Assembly (NCBI RefSeq): GCF_015351595.1
Contig: NZ_JADKPT010000001.1
Span: forward strand, 992,001 to 1,056,000
Source: Flavobacterium sp. LC2016-12
Lineage (GTDB): Bacteria; Bacteroidota; Bacteroidia; Flavobacteriales; Flavobacteriaceae
Length of the DNA: 64,000 nucleotides
Reading direction: 5' to 3'
The notes under the pieces were generated by a model, which saw only the letters and a list, made by a program, of their open reading frames with translations, searched no databases and was not told where the DNA came from. Shown here piece by piece: positions 47,314 to 56,913 of the stretch (its first letter is position 1; each line of letters begins with the position of its first letter). The position numbers were made by a program, and so were the translations under genes.

Positions 47314-49056
47314 TTATTCCTTTGAAAGCATCAATTCTTTAATATATTTTACCGGAGCACTTCCAAAACTTAGGAATTTTTCGTGAAATTGTTTCAAATT
47401 GAATTTATCTCCTTCTTTTTTCTTAAGCTCTTCTCTTAAGTTGTAAATTTCGGTATATCCTGTAAAATAAGAACACAATTGTACTTGAGATAAAGTTACG
47501 CGTTTCCACTTTCCTTCTGCCTCTGCTTGTTGCTGAAAGGCTTCTCTTGTAAGTAATCTCATAGCCTCTTCCTTAGACATCTCTTTTGTGTGTACACTAT
47601 TATCCAATATAGTGTTGCAGGTTGTTCTTAAATTCCATTTATAATACATCAACCACATTTCATCAGAGTTTTTGTAACCGCTCTCCAACATCATTTTTTC
47701 AGCATAAACAGCCCATCCTTCTACCATAGCGCCATTTCCTAAAATAGATTTGATAATACTTGGTGATTGATTGCTGTAAACCAATTGTGTATAATGTCCG
47801 GGAATGGCTTCGTGAATGTTTAAAATTTGAAGAATATAATCGTTGTATTCACGTAAGTAACTTTCAGCATTTTCAGCCGTCCAGCCCGACATGCTTCCAA
47901 CATTGTAATACGTGTTGGCATTTTTATCATAAGGCCCCGGAGCCGAAATCGAAGCACCGGCAACACCTGCCATATAAGCCGGTTCTTTACGAACTACTAA
48001 CGGTTTAGATGGATCTATGTATAATAAATCTTTGGCTTTAACATATGCTGTTAACTCTGGAATTTGTTTTTCAATTTCTGATTGGAATTTCTCAGGAGTG
48101 GTGTGCTGCAATGAAATTTTATCAATTACCTGTATGATTAAATCCAGTTTATCTGCTGGTTTTGGTGCGTTTCCTTTGTACTTTTCCCAAAGTTTATCTG
48201 CCAAAACAAACATTTTATCGTGTAAATCATTTTTATGATCAACGGCAATTTTATAGATTTCGTCAGCAGTATAACTAGACTGAATGTCAAAATTAAATTT
48301 TTTGGCATACAAATCAGATCCTAATCTAAAAGAACGAGGTGTTTTGTTTGATAAATTTTGCAACCATTCCGCATAATCTTTGATCGCTTTTATTGAAACT
48401 TTTGCTTTGTCCTTTATTTCCTTTTTCTCAGTGGCACTCAATTTACTTTGTTCCAAAGCTGAATTTAAATCGGTTTCGAAAACTGTAGAGCCTCCAATGT
48501 TTTGTGCAATGGCAAGATCTGTATGTTCAATTGTTGGGTTTTTAATATTCTTTTTTGCAGCTTCATAATAAGCCGGAATATTATTCATTTTGATATTAAA
48601 AGCATGAAGACGAACTTCAGGGGTTTCATAATTGCCGTTTAAAATTTCGGCAAAATAACCACAAACATTATAACTGGAAGGATCCCACTCACCTGATTTT
48701 AATTCTGTAATACTGAAAATATCACTTTCGAGTTCATTTTTAATCAAATGAAAATCGGTTTTGTTGTTATCTGATAATTCATCAATATTGAATTTTTTTA
48801 AAGAATCTAATTGAGCATTGACAAAATCAAGCACTATTTTTTTTTGATTGCCATCCGGTATAGTCAAAACACTATCAAGTTTGTGATAACCAGCACTTGA
48901 AGCCCAATTTGGACTAATTTTCCACAGACTGGTAACAAAACCATCTTTGTAACGGTCAAACTTTTGGTCTAAAGCCTTATCCGTGATGTTTTTGTTGCTT
49001 TTATTACATGAAAAAAGTAATGAAATAGCAAAAATAGAAACAAACAGTTTTTTCAT
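47314..49056 (-). CDS. DUF885-family lipoprotein (putative metallopeptidase)
   Basis: 580 residues with a lipobox FAISLLFSCNKS (Cys about residue 17). The DUF885 domain is recognised by LNIHEAIPGHYTQ, an HExxxGH zinc-type site, with VEGWAVYAE downstream as the probable third ligand region. Some members cleave peptides. Anchored in a membrane facing the periplasm or outside. Stand-alone gene. Confidence 0.9.
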   Translation of the reverse strand: MKKLFVSIFAISLLFSCNKSNKNITDKALDQKFDRYKDGFVTSLWKISPNWASSAGYHKLDSVLTIPDGNQKKIVLDFVNAQLDSLKKFNIDELSDNNKTDFHLIKNELESDIFSITELKSGEWDPSSYNVCGYFAEILNGNYETPEVRLHAFNIKMNNIPAYYEAAKKNIKNPTIEHTDLAIAQNIGGSTVFETDLNSALEQSKLSATEKKEIKDKAKVSIKAIKDYAEWLQNLSNKTPRSFRLGSDLYAKKFNFDIQSSYTADEIYKIAVDHKNDLHDKMFVLADKLWEKYKGNAPKPADKLDLIIQVIDKISLQHTTPEKFQSEIEKQIPELTAYVKAKDLLYIDPSKPLVVRKEPAYMAGVAGASISAPGPYDKNANTYYNVGSMSGWTAENAESYLREYNDYILQILNIHEAIPGHYTQLVYSNQSPSIIKSILGNGAMVEGWAVYAEKMMLESGYKNSDEMWLMYYKWNLRTTCNTILDNSVHTKEMSKEEAMRLLTREAFQQQAEAEGKWKRVTLSQVQLCSYFTGYTEIYNLREELKKKEGDKFNLKQFHEKFLSFGSAPVKYIKELMLSKE

Positions 49057-49124
49057 AAGTTAAGTTATTTATGCTTTAAAGATAAAAAAAATGTTCTTTC
49101 TGCAAAGCAATAAGTTTTTTCTAA

Positions 49125-51101
49125 TTAATATTTCAATAAATCAAGTAAAACTTCTTCAAAACGATATTTAGGCAAAAACTGATCTTCCAATGCTTTTGTA
49201 AACGGAATTGGTGAATCTAAACTGGCTACTCTTTTTACCGGTGCATCCAGATATTCAAAACATTCCTCCATAATTAATGCAGAAATATCGCTCGCAATTC
49301 CACCAAACATAGTATCTTCCTGATAAATAATTACTTTTCCGGTCTTTTTTACTGAAGCAAAAATAGTTTCGGTATCTAAAGGTTGAAGTGTTCTTAAATC
49401 AATTAAATCAGCATCGATTTCAGGATTTTTTTCTAAGGTTTCTAATGCCCAGTGCACAGGAGCTCCAAAAGCAATAATAGTTACTTTACTTCCTTCTTTT
49501 AAAACAGCTGCTTTTCCTAATGGAATGGTGTAATAATCTGTTGGAACATCCTGATAAACGCTTCTGTATAGTTGCTTATGTTCAAAAAATAAAACCGGAT
49601 TAGGATCATTTATTGAGCTATTTAATAAGCCTTTTGCGTCGTAAGGAAAAGCCGGATAAACTACTTTTAAGCCTGGAGTTTTGGTGAACCAGGCTTCGTT
49701 TGTCTGAGAATGAAAAGGTCCTGCTTGCGTACCACCACCACAAGGCATACGAACCACGACATCAGCTTTTTCGCCCCAACGATAATGTGATTTTGCCAGT
49801 AAATTAACAATCGGATTAAAACCTGTTGAAACAAAATCAGCAAACTGCATTTCTACAATTGCTTTGTAACCGTTAATTGATAATCCCATTCCTGCCGAAA
49901 CTACGGCACTTTCACAAATTGGAGTATTGCGAACTCTGTCCTTTCCAAAAAACTCAACAAAACCATCTGTTATTTTAAACGCACCTCCATATTCGGCAAT
50001 ATCCTGCCCCATAATAATCAGGTTTTTGTGCTTTTGCATGGATTGCTCCAAACTATTTCTTATTGCGTCAATAAATCGAATGTTTTTAGTTTCTGATGAA
50101 GGGTTAACTTCTTCATAAATAAAATGTTTGTAGATATCATCTAATTCTCCACTATAAGTTGGTGTAATCTCAGGTTCAGCATTTGAGATAGCTAAATTTT
50201 TATCAATTTCCTGCTTGATTTCATCATGAAGCTGCTCATCAAATTCAGCTGTTAAAACCCCAATTTTAGTCAAATAATCGCGGTAATTTGTCACCGGATC
50301 TTTTACAGCCCATTCGTCCATTAATTCCTGAGGGACATATTTGGTACCACTTGCTTCTTCATGCCCACGCATTCTAAAAGTTTTAAATTCTAATAAAACA
50401 GGATGCGGATCATTTTGCATTTGTTCTTTTAACTCTGAAAGTTTATTATAAACTTCCAGAATATTATTTCCATCAATAATATGACTTTCCATACCATAAC
50501 CAATTCCTTTATCAGCAAGGTTGGTACAACTATATTGCTCATTTGTTGGCGTTGAAAGACCGTAACCGTTATTTTCAATAATAAACATGACAGGTAATTT
50601 CCATACTGCAGCAATATTTAAGGCTTCGTGAAAATCGCCTTCGCTGGTAGCGCCTTCACCCGTAAAAACAGCGGTTATTTTTTTATTATTTTGAAGTTTA
50701 TTTGCAAGGGCGATTCCGTCTGCGACTCCTAATTGCGGACCCAAATGCGAAATCATTCCTATAATTTTATATTCCTGTGTGCCAAAGTGAAAACTGCGAT
50801 CCCTTCCTTTTGTAAAACCATCTGCCTTGCCCTGCCATTGAGAAAATAAGCGGTGTAGAGGAATATCTCGTGTAGTGAAAACACCTAAATTCCGGTGCAT
50901 TGGCAAAACATATTCGGACTCATCTAATACAGACGTCACTCCCACTGCAATTGCTTCCTGTCCTATTCCGGAGAACCATTTAGATACTTTTCCCTGGCGA
51001 ATAAGGATTAACATCTTTTCTTCGATCAAACGGGGTTTAAGAAGCTTTTTGTATAATTCCAATAATTTTGCGTCGGTAAGGTCTTGTCTGTAAAAGATCA
51101 T
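49125..51101 (-). CDS. Fused E1 alpha-beta 2-oxoacid dehydrogenase (branched-chain/pyruvate type)
   Basis: 658 residues joining both E1 subunits. The alpha part (1-325) holds the ThDP site TGEGATSEGDFHEALNIAAV ... NNGYGLSTP. The beta part (from about 340) starts RFIDAIRNSLEQSMQKH and shows MGQDIAEYGGAFKITDGF, TPICESAVVSAGMGLS, and RMPCGGGTQAGPFHSQ. Members decarboxylate pyruvate or branched 2-oxo acids for a lipoyl E2, not present in the window. The one-chain fusion is common in Bacteroidota; the exact substrate is uncertain. Confidence 0.9.
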   Translation of the reverse strand: MIFYRQDLTDAKLLELYKKLLKPRLIEEKMLILIRQGKVSKWFSGIGQEAIAVGVTSVLDESEYVLPMHRNLGVFTTRDIPLHRLFSQWQGKADGFTKGRDRSFHFGTQEYKIIGMISHLGPQLGVADGIALANKLQNNKKITAVFTGEGATSEGDFHEALNIAAVWKLPVMFIIENNGYGLSTPTNEQYSCTNLADKGIGYGMESHIIDGNNILEVYNKLSELKEQMQNDPHPVLLEFKTFRMRGHEEASGTKYVPQELMDEWAVKDPVTNYRDYLTKIGVLTAEFDEQLHDEIKQEIDKNLAISNAEPEITPTYSGELDDIYKHFIYEEVNPSSETKNIRFIDAIRNSLEQSMQKHKNLIIMGQDIAEYGGAFKITDGFVEFFGKDRVRNTPICESAVVSAGMGLSINGYKAIVEMQFADFVSTGFNPIVNLLAKSHYRWGEKADVVVRMPCGGGTQAGPFHSQTNEAWFTKTPGLKVVYPAFPYDAKGLLNSSINDPNPVLFFEHKQLYRSVYQDVPTDYYTIPLGKAAVLKEGSKVTIIAFGAPVHWALETLEKNPEIDADLIDLRTLQPLDTETIFASVKKTGKVIIYQEDTMFGGIASDISALIMEECFEYLDAPVKRVASLDSPIPFTKALEDQFLPKYRFEEVLLDLLKY

Positions 51102-51217
51102 AATTGGGGTTTGTTTTTTAGTCTTTCAAATATAGAAATATATAACAATTTTATTTGTTATTGTTATATATTTTTTATTTTAATACAACTTTTAAAATTC
51201 AATTCTAAAATATTCTC

Positions 51218-51225
51218 TACCTTTG
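51218..51225 (+). promoter_or_regulatory. Candidate -7 box for the 2OG oxygenase gene
   Basis: TACCTTTG, a TAnnTTTG match, 50 bp before the ATG at 51276. No clear -33 box. Confidence 0.45.
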
Positions 51226-51275
51226 TTATTGAAAGGTTTTATGACACCTTTCTTCTTAAAATAAAAATGTAAAGT

Positions 51276-52226
51276 ATGCAAAACATTCCTAGTGTAGACT
51301 TACGTGATTTCCTTTCGGACGACCCGAAACGTAAACAAAAATTTGTAAATGAAATCGGCAGTGCATTTGAAAACATTGGCTTCGTAGCCCTAAAAGGTCA
51401 TTTTCTTGACGACCAGTTAGTAGACGAGCTTTATAGCGAAATTAGAAAATTTTTCGCTTTGCCAGTAGAAACTAAGCATAATTATGAAATTCCCGGTATT
51501 GGCGGACAAAGAGGTTATGTGTCTTTTGGAAAAGAACATGCTAAAGGCCGTAAAGAAGGAGATTTGAAAGAATTTTGGCATTTTGGTCAGTATGTTGACA
51601 AAGATTCAAAATATGCTTCGGAATATCCAGAAAATGTTGAAGTAAAAGAATTACCACGTTTTAATGTTGTTGGTAAAGATGCGTATCAAATGCTTGAAAA
51701 AACAGGTGTTTACGTATTAAGAGCTTTAGCTTTACATTTAGGTTTAGACGAGTTTTATTTTGATCAATTTGCAAAAGATGGAAACTCAATTTTAAGACCA
51801 ATTCATTATCCTCCAATTACTTCTGAGCCAGAAAATGCGATTCGCGCGGCTGCTCACGGTGATATTAACCTGATTACACTCTTAATGGGTGCTCAGGGAA
51901 AAGGACTTCAGGTTCAAAATCATGATGGAGAATGGATTGACGCGATCGCAGCAGATGACGAATTAGTAATTAATGTTGGAGATATGTTGTCAAGACATAC
52001 AAACAACAAACTAAAATCAACAATTCACCAGGTTGTAAACCCGCCGAGAGAATTATGGGGAACATCTCGTTTTTCTGTACCATTTTTTATGCATCCTGTG
52101 AGTGATATGCGCTTAGATTGTTTAGAAAACTGCATTGATGCTGAAAACCCTAAGAAATTTGAAGATATTACAGCTGGAGATTATTTATACGAACGATTAG
52201 TAGATTTAGGTTTAATTAAAAAGTAA
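51276..52226 (+). CDS. Isopenicillin N synthase-like 2-oxoglutarate/Fe(II) oxygenase
   Basis: 316 residues with the two family domains: N-terminal DIOX_N (VDLRDFLSDDPKRKQKFVNE) and the 2OG-FeII core. Iron ligands are in AAHGDINLITLL (H.D) and LKSTIHQVVNP (H), with the 2OG-binding RFSVPFF (R.S). Substrate unknown; the general clade includes plant-type hydroxylases and bacterial oxygenases. No biosynthetic cluster around it. Confidence 0.88.
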   Translation: MQNIPSVDLRDFLSDDPKRKQKFVNEIGSAFENIGFVALKGHFLDDQLVDELYSEIRKFFALPVETKHNYEIPGIGGQRGYVSFGKEHAKGRKEGDLKEFWHFGQYVDKDSKYASEYPENVEVKELPRFNVVGKDAYQMLEKTGVYVLRALALHLGLDEFYFDQFAKDGNSILRPIHYPPITSEPENAIRAAAHGDINLITLLMGAQGKGLQVQNHDGEWIDAIAADDELVINVGDMLSRHTNNKLKSTIHQVVNPPRELWGTSRFSVPFFMHPVSDMRLDCLENCIDAENPKKFEDITAGDYLYERLVDLGLIKK

Positions 52227-52252
52227 ACTTATTAAATTTCAATATTAAAATT

Positions 52253-52291
52253 CCAAATTCCAATTCAACTTGGAGTTTGGAATTTGGTTTT
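52253..52291 (+). terminator. Hairpin, probable terminator after the oxygenase gene, built of ATTCCAA words
   Basis: CCAAATTCCAA (52253-52263) pairs with TTGGAATTTGG (52277-52287), then TTTTTAT. The same CAAATTCCAA words occur at 17808-17842 with ATTGGAATTTGG at 18039-18050. Confidence 0.65.
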
Positions 52292-52338
52292 TATGAACTA
52301 TATTTATTGGAATTTATTTTTTTTTAGAATAAAAATTT

Positions 52339-52671
52339 ATGGACTTACAAGATCAATTAAAAAACTTATTTCCGGATCACATTGAATCTAATGAACCTGA
52401 AGAAATTCAGGAACAAGAACATGTTTTATATGTTCAAAAGGAACCAATGATTTGCAAATTTGAGAAAAGAAAAGGAAAAGCAACCACCATAATTGAAGGT
52501 TACGAAGGATCTGATGAAGATTTTAAAATCCTGGCCAAAGAAATTAAAACCAAACTAAGTGTTGGTGGAACTTTTAAAGATGATTCAATCATCATTCAAG
52601 GAGATTATCGTGACAAAATCATGGCGATTTTAAAAGAAAAAGGCTTTAAAACAAAAAGAGTTGGAGGGTAA
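52339..52671 (+). CDS. SUI1-family translation initiation factor homologue (YciH-like)
   Basis: 110 residues. The SUI1 domain occupies the C-terminal 75: FEKRKGKATTIIEGYEGSDE, IKTKLSVGGTFKDDSIIIQGD and the end LKEKGFKTKRVGG. Relative of eukaryotic eIF1; bacterial members affect start-site accuracy but are not essential. Acidic N-terminus. Confidence 0.92.
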   Translation: MDLQDQLKNLFPDHIESNEPEEIQEQEHVLYVQKEPMICKFEKRKGKATTIIEGYEGSDEDFKILAKEIKTKLSVGGTFKDDSIIIQGDYRDKIMAILKEKGFKTKRVGG

Positions 52672-52683
52672 AAATGTTTTTTT

Positions 52684-52769
52684 AGTTTCATGTTTCAAGT
52701 TTCAAGTTGTGCGTGAAGTTAGAAAACCTTAGAACCTTAGCCACTCAGAACCTCAGAACCTTAAAAAAA
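52684..52769. repeat. GTTTCA heptads plus AGAACCTTAG words before the phosphorylase gene
   Basis: AGTTTCATGTTTCAAGTTTC and following heptads (52684-52710) have no right arm here. They are followed by AACCTTAGAACCTTAG and CTCAGAACCTCAGAACC (52725-52762), another direct word family with period about 9, ending just before the ATG at 52770. Confidence 0.7.
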
Positions 52770-53639
52770 ATGATAAAACAATCAGAATTAATACTAAATC
52801 CAGACGGAAGTGTTTACCACTTAAACCTTCGTCCTGAACATATTGCAAACGATATAATTTTTGTGGGAGACCAAAATCGAGTAGAAAAAATCACTCAGTT
52901 TTTTGATACTATTGAATTTTCAACGCAAAAAAGGGAGTTTAAAACGCAAACAGGAACTTATAAAGGAAAACGAATTTCTGTAATGTCTACCGGAATTGGC
53001 CCTGACAATATTGATATTGTTTTAAACGAATTAGATGCTTTGGTTAACATCAATTTAGAAACGCGTCAGCCAAAAGAAAATTTGACTTCACTGAATATCA
53101 TTAGAATAGGAACTTCAGGTTCTTTGCATGCTGATATTCCCGTAGATAGTTTTGTCATGTCAAAATTCGGATTGGGATTAGACAATATGCTTCGCTCCTA
53201 TTTAATTGACGATGTTTCTCAGGATGCATTGGAAGATGCTTTTATAATGCATACCAATTGGGATATCCGAAAAGGAAGACCTTACGCTATTCCTTGTTCT
53301 GAAACATTAGAAAAAATTATTGAATCTGATAAAATATTTAAAGGAATTACTGCAACTGCCGGCGGATTTTATGGTCCACAAGGACGCGTATTGCGCTTGA
53401 ATATTCAGGATGAGGAATTAAACAATAAAATGGATAATTTCAATTTTGACGATCAAAGAATTACTAATTTAGAGATGGAAACAGCTGCAATTTATGGACT
53501 TTCTGCACTTTTAGGGCATAATGCGCTATCTTTAAATGCTATTATTGCCAATCGTGCTTCAGGAACCTTTAGTGAAGATCCGTACAAAGCGGTAGATGCG
53601 CTTATTGCTTATACATTGAATAAACTTGCTCAGAAGTAA
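52770..53639 (+). CDS. Nucleoside phosphorylase (uridine phosphorylase family)
   Basis: 289 residues from ATG 52770 (MIKQSELILNPDGSVYHLNL). Family blocks: DIIFVGDQNRVEKI with phosphate-binding residues, SVMSTGIGPDNIDIVLNEL, IIRIGTSGSLHADIPVD, and TNLEMETAAIYGL for nucleoside ribose and base. Cleaves nucleosides with phosphate. Earlier in-frame start at 52707 lies inside repeats. Confidence 0.9.
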   Translation: MIKQSELILNPDGSVYHLNLRPEHIANDIIFVGDQNRVEKITQFFDTIEFSTQKREFKTQTGTYKGKRISVMSTGIGPDNIDIVLNELDALVNINLETRQPKENLTSLNIIRIGTSGSLHADIPVDSFVMSKFGLGLDNMLRSYLIDDVSQDALEDAFIMHTNWDIRKGRPYAIPCSETLEKIIESDKIFKGITATAGGFYGPQGRVLRLNIQDEELNNKMDNFNFDDQRITNLEMETAAIYGLSALLGHNALSLNAIIANRASGTFSEDPYKAVDALIAYTLNKLAQK

Positions 53640-53650
53640 TTAGATAATTT

Positions 53651-54091
53651 ATGAAAGATTCAATTATTAAATTTGATCAGTTGCTGAATGAAAATTCAGA
53701 ATATTTCCCAACGATTGATTCTGTTATATTGGAAGAAAGAAAGCCTGGAAAATGGTCCAAAAAAGAAGTTTTGGGACATTTAATCGATTCTGCAATTCAT
53801 AATTTAGTTCGTTTTACAGAAATCAATTATGTAGCAAAACCTTATCGTCACAGGCCTTATAATCAAATTGATTTAGTAAAGTTAAATCAATATCAGACAA
53901 AGGACATTAACGAACTCAATCAATTATGGCTATCGTTAAACAAGCAAATCATTCGAATTATGAAATCTGTTGACGAAAAAGCTTTAGATTATAAAATTAT
54001 CCTAAGCGATGAATCTGTTATTGATTTAAGATTTCTAATGACAGATTACGTTGAACATTTAGAACATCATATTAATCAAATTAGATCCTAA
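53651..54091 (+). CDS. DinB-family protein
   Basis: 146 residues, four-helix DinB_2 fold. GKWSKKEVLGHLIDSAIHNL and the C-terminal DYVEHLEHHINQI give the three His of the metal site. Members act as metal-dependent thiol transferases or are of unknown role. Spacing of 11 bp after the phosphorylase and 3 bp before the VOC gene indicates one operon. Confidence 0.88.
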   Translation: MKDSIIKFDQLLNENSEYFPTIDSVILEERKPGKWSKKEVLGHLIDSAIHNLVRFTEINYVAKPYRHRPYNQIDLVKLNQYQTKDINELNQLWLSLNKQIIRIMKSVDEKALDYKIILSDESVIDLRFLMTDYVEHLEHHINQIRS

Positions 54092-54094
54092 ATT

Positions 54095-54487
54095 ATGTTT
54101 TTAAGAGTTGCACGACATACCAATGATTTAGAGAGAATCGAAAATTTTTATGTTGATATTCTCGGTTTTGAACGGTTAGGTGGTTTTCAGAATCACAATA
54201 ATTACGATGGTGTTTTTATTGGAAAATCAGGTTTGGATTGGCATTTTGAATTTACACAATCAGATTCAAAAGCCAAACATACTTTTGATGAAGAAGATGT
54301 AATTGTGCTTTATCCGAAAACTATTTCAGATTATAATGAATTGAAAAATAAACTTGTACGTAATAATATCTCAACTATAGCTGCAATTAATCCTTTTTGG
54401 AATGAAAACGGAAAAATGTTTCAGGATCCTGATGGATATCGAATTGTTATATCGCCGTTGAAGGCAATTATTGACGAGATCAATTAG
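54095..54487 (+). CDS. VOC-superfamily (glyoxalase/bleomycin resistance-like) protein
   Basis: 130 residues, two beta-alpha-beta-beta-beta modules: VARHTNDLERIENFYVDILG, WHFEFTQ, and NPFWNENGKMFQDPDGYRIV. The metal-binding positions H and E are partly kept (R.H at the start, E in HFEFTQ). Enzymatic role unknown. Third gene of the local operon. Confidence 0.88.
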   Translation: MFLRVARHTNDLERIENFYVDILGFERLGGFQNHNNYDGVFIGKSGLDWHFEFTQSDSKAKHTFDEEDVIVLYPKTISDYNELKNKLVRNNISTIAAINPFWNENGKMFQDPDGYRIVISPLKAIIDEIN

Positions 54488-54535
54488 ATAAAACTAAATT
54501 AGATAATTAGTCAATTTGAAAATTAGATAATTATT
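54487..54535. repeat. AATTAGATAATTAG words before the DUF4265 gene
   Basis: AAATTAGATAATTAGTCAAT and AAAATTAGATAATTATTATC lie in tandem. Same words as the hisA-hisF element at 13709-13792, but here in direct orientation. Confidence 0.6.
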
Positions 54536-54587
54536 ATCATCACTCAAAAATATTTAGAGATGAGCTTAAAAAAGTATAACTAAAATA

Positions 54588-55061
54588 ATGGCAGAAACGC
54601 ATAAAAAAATCCTATTTAGATACTATAGCGATTTATTAGAAGATACGGTTGTAGAAACCATGTGGGGAGAAATAATTGATTTAGAAAAGGGATATTTTAA
54701 ATTAGATAATATTCCGTTTTTTGGACCTTTGATTGCAACAGATGACATTTTTTTTGCAGAATTTGATGAAGATGAACAGACTTTGGTTTACAGAGAAACT
54801 ATTGAAATTTCCGGAAACTCAATTGTTCAGGTTGTAATTTTAGAAAAAGGTTTTGACAAGGAAATCATTAGAGAGAAACTCAAAGAAGTTAATTGCGAAT
54901 CTGAAGGTATGAATGAGACTCTTTTTGCGGTCGAAATAACTCGCGAAGTTGATTATTTTGTTGTAAAAAGTATTTTGAATGAATATGTAGAACTTTCGGT
55001 AATAGATTTTGCAGAACCTTGTCTTTCAGAAAAACACAGAGCAGATTTATTAAAAAACTAA
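54588..55061 (+). CDS. DUF4265-family protein, unknown function
   Basis: 157 residues, acidic, soluble. KILFRYYSDLLEDTVVETMW, NIPFFGPLIATDDIFFAE, and VVKSILNEY fit the DUF4265 family found with immunity-like or regulatory contexts; no toxin gene is next to it. Function unknown. Confidence 0.8.
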   Translation: MAETHKKILFRYYSDLLEDTVVETMWGEIIDLEKGYFKLDNIPFFGPLIATDDIFFAEFDEDEQTLVYRETIEISGNSIVQVVILEKGFDKEIIREKLKEVNCESEGMNETLFAVEITREVDYFVVKSILNEYVELSVIDFAEPCLSEKHRADLLKN

Positions 55062-55110
55062 ACAAACTTAAAATACGCATACCAAACAACTTAACTTAAA
55101 CTTAAACTAA

Positions 55111-55962
55111 ATGAAAACTGTAAAAATTGTAGGTGTTCCCGAACACTTCAATTTGCCATGGCAACTATGCATTGAAAATGGCGAATTTGAAGCAGAAAAT
55201 ATTGATTTACAATGGAAGAATATCCCTGAAGGTACAGGTAAAATGTGTCAGATGTTGCGTGATGGTGAAGCTGATATTGCCGTTATTTTGACAGAAGGAA
55301 TTGTAAAAGATATTGTTGCAGGAAACCCAAGTAAAATTGTTCAGATTTATGTACAATCTCCTTTGATTTGGGGGATTCATGTTGCTGAAAAATCAGACTT
55401 TCATTCGGTTAAAGATCTTAAAGGCAAAAAAGTAGCGATTTCGAGATTAGGTTCAGGTTCACAACTAATGGCGTATGTAAATGCACATGAACAAGGTTGG
55501 GAAACGGATGATTTACAATTTGAAATTATAAATACAATTGATGGTGCCGTTGATGCTTTAACAAACGGAACAGCCGATTATTTTATGTGGGAACGTTTTA
55601 TGACGAAACCACTTGTTGATAAAGGTGTTTTTAGACGTGTAGGCGACTGCCCTACTCCATGGCCATCATTTGTGATTACCGTTCGCGATGAGTTTTTAAA
55701 AAAGAATCCAAAAATCGTGGAGAAAATACTTGAAATCATCAATAAAACAACGCACGATTTTGCGCAGATTCCTGATATTGATAAAACTCTGGCCGATCTT
55801 TTCAATCAAAAAGTTGAAGATATTCAGGAATGGCTAAAGTTGACACAATGGTCTCAAAAACATTTAAGTGAAAAAGCATTCGATAAAATTCAAAATCAAT
55901 TATTTGATCTGGGAATTATTGATAAAAAAAGTACTTTTGTTGAAACGGTAAAAGCGCTGTAA
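55111..55962 (+). CDS. Solo substrate-binding-fold protein (SsuA/THI5-like), no signal peptide
   Basis: 283 residues of the type II periplasmic-binding fold, NMT1/THI5/SsuA class: WKNIPEGTGKMCQMLRDGEA, DIAVILTEGIV, VKDLKGKKVAISRLGSGSQ, and WPSFVITVRDEFLKKNP. It starts directly with MKTVKIVGVPEHFN, without signal peptide or lipobox, and has no ABC permease or ATPase nearby. It may therefore be a cytoplasmic enzyme or sensor rather than a transporter part. Confidence 0.85.
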   Translation: MKTVKIVGVPEHFNLPWQLCIENGEFEAENIDLQWKNIPEGTGKMCQMLRDGEADIAVILTEGIVKDIVAGNPSKIVQIYVQSPLIWGIHVAEKSDFHSVKDLKGKKVAISRLGSGSQLMAYVNAHEQGWETDDLQFEIINTIDGAVDALTNGTADYFMWERFMTKPLVDKGVFRRVGDCPTPWPSFVITVRDEFLKKNPKIVEKILEIINKTTHDFAQIPDIDKTLADLFNQKVEDIQEWLKLTQWSQKHLSEKAFDKIQNQLFDLGIIDKKSTFVETVKAL

Positions 55963-55980
55963 AAACTGCTTTTAATTCTT

Positions 55981-56913
55981 ATGATGAAATTCCCTAAAAT
56001 CGACTTTCCGCAATTAAAATCCAAATTACAGGTGAAATCACCCTGGGATAGGATTATTATTATGCTGTTGAGTCTTTTAATTACCATTCCGGTTTTCATC
56101 ATTCTGCATCAAAATTTAATCGATCTAAAATGGGCTTTCAATTTAGATCGTGTTTTTATTTTTATAATCGTTTTCGCGGCTATATTTTTTTCTTTAATGT
56201 TGCTGCGAACGATCATTATACTGTGTATTGCCTTGTATTTGTTGATTTTGTTTTACGGAACTGTTATTGGGAATTATGGTTTCAATGAAATTTCGGAAGA
56301 CTACAATTCGATGATTTATACTATGTCTGATAATCCGTTTCCACAGGATATTATTGCGGCAAAATTGCTTCCTTTTCCAAATAAATCAAAAATTATAAAT
56401 GCCATAGAATATCAAAATCCGAAAGTTCGAAATTTTGCTATTATGGCCACAACAAAGCATTTTAAGAATGTTAAAGGATATTCAGACTACAGAACCATAA
56501 TTCAGTGTTTTGCTGTCTTTAAAGAGATTAATAGCCGTTGGAATTATGTAAATGACCCGAAGGAAGGAGACTATATTGCAACTGCCACTGAATCATTGGC
56601 TTATTTTTCAGGAGATTGCGACGATCACTCTATCTTAATGGCTGCCGCAGTACGTTCTATTGGGGGAACTCCAAGGCTTATACATACAAAAGGACACATT
56701 TATCCTGAAATTCTGATTGGTTCTTTAATTGATTTGGAAAAAGTCAATTATCTTATAAAAAACGTACTTTTTGTAAAGGAAAGTTATGGCAAAAAAATCC
56801 ATTATCATATAGATGATCGAGGTCAGGTATGGATGAATCTCGACTATACCGCTACTTATCCCGGTGGGCCATTTTTATATGAAGAGATTCTGGGAGCTCT
56901 TACCTTAAACTAA
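55981..56913 (+). CDS. Transglutaminase-like membrane protein
   Basis: 310 residues. Three hydrophobic helices near the N-terminus (about 25-95), then a transglutaminase-like core. The Cys is in FSGDCDDHSILMAAAVRSIG, the His in THTKGH-like text IHTKGHIYPEI, and the Asp in WMNLDYTATYPGG. Papain-like peptidase or crosslinking fold; no partner enzyme. 18 bp after the solo binding protein, so cotranscription is likely. Confidence 0.85.
   Translation: MMKFPKIDFPQLKSKLQVKSPWDRIIIMLLSLLITIPVFIILHQNLIDLKWAFNLDRVFIFIIVFAAIFFSLMLLRTIIILCIALYLLILFYGTVIGNYGFNEISEDYNSMIYTMSDNPFPQDIIAAKLLPFPNKSKIINAIEYQNPKVRNFAIMATTKHFKNVKGYSDYRTIIQCFAVFKEINSRWNYVNDPKEGDYIATATESLAYFSGDCDDHSILMAAAVRSIGGTPRLIHTKGHIYPEILIGSLIDLEKVNYLIKNVLFVKESYGKKIHYHIDDRGQVWMNLDYTATYPGGPFLYEEILGALTLN

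Noticed and set aside
54588..55061. DUF4265 protein considered as an immunity protein of a toxin system
   Set aside because: No toxin or secretion gene lies next to it.
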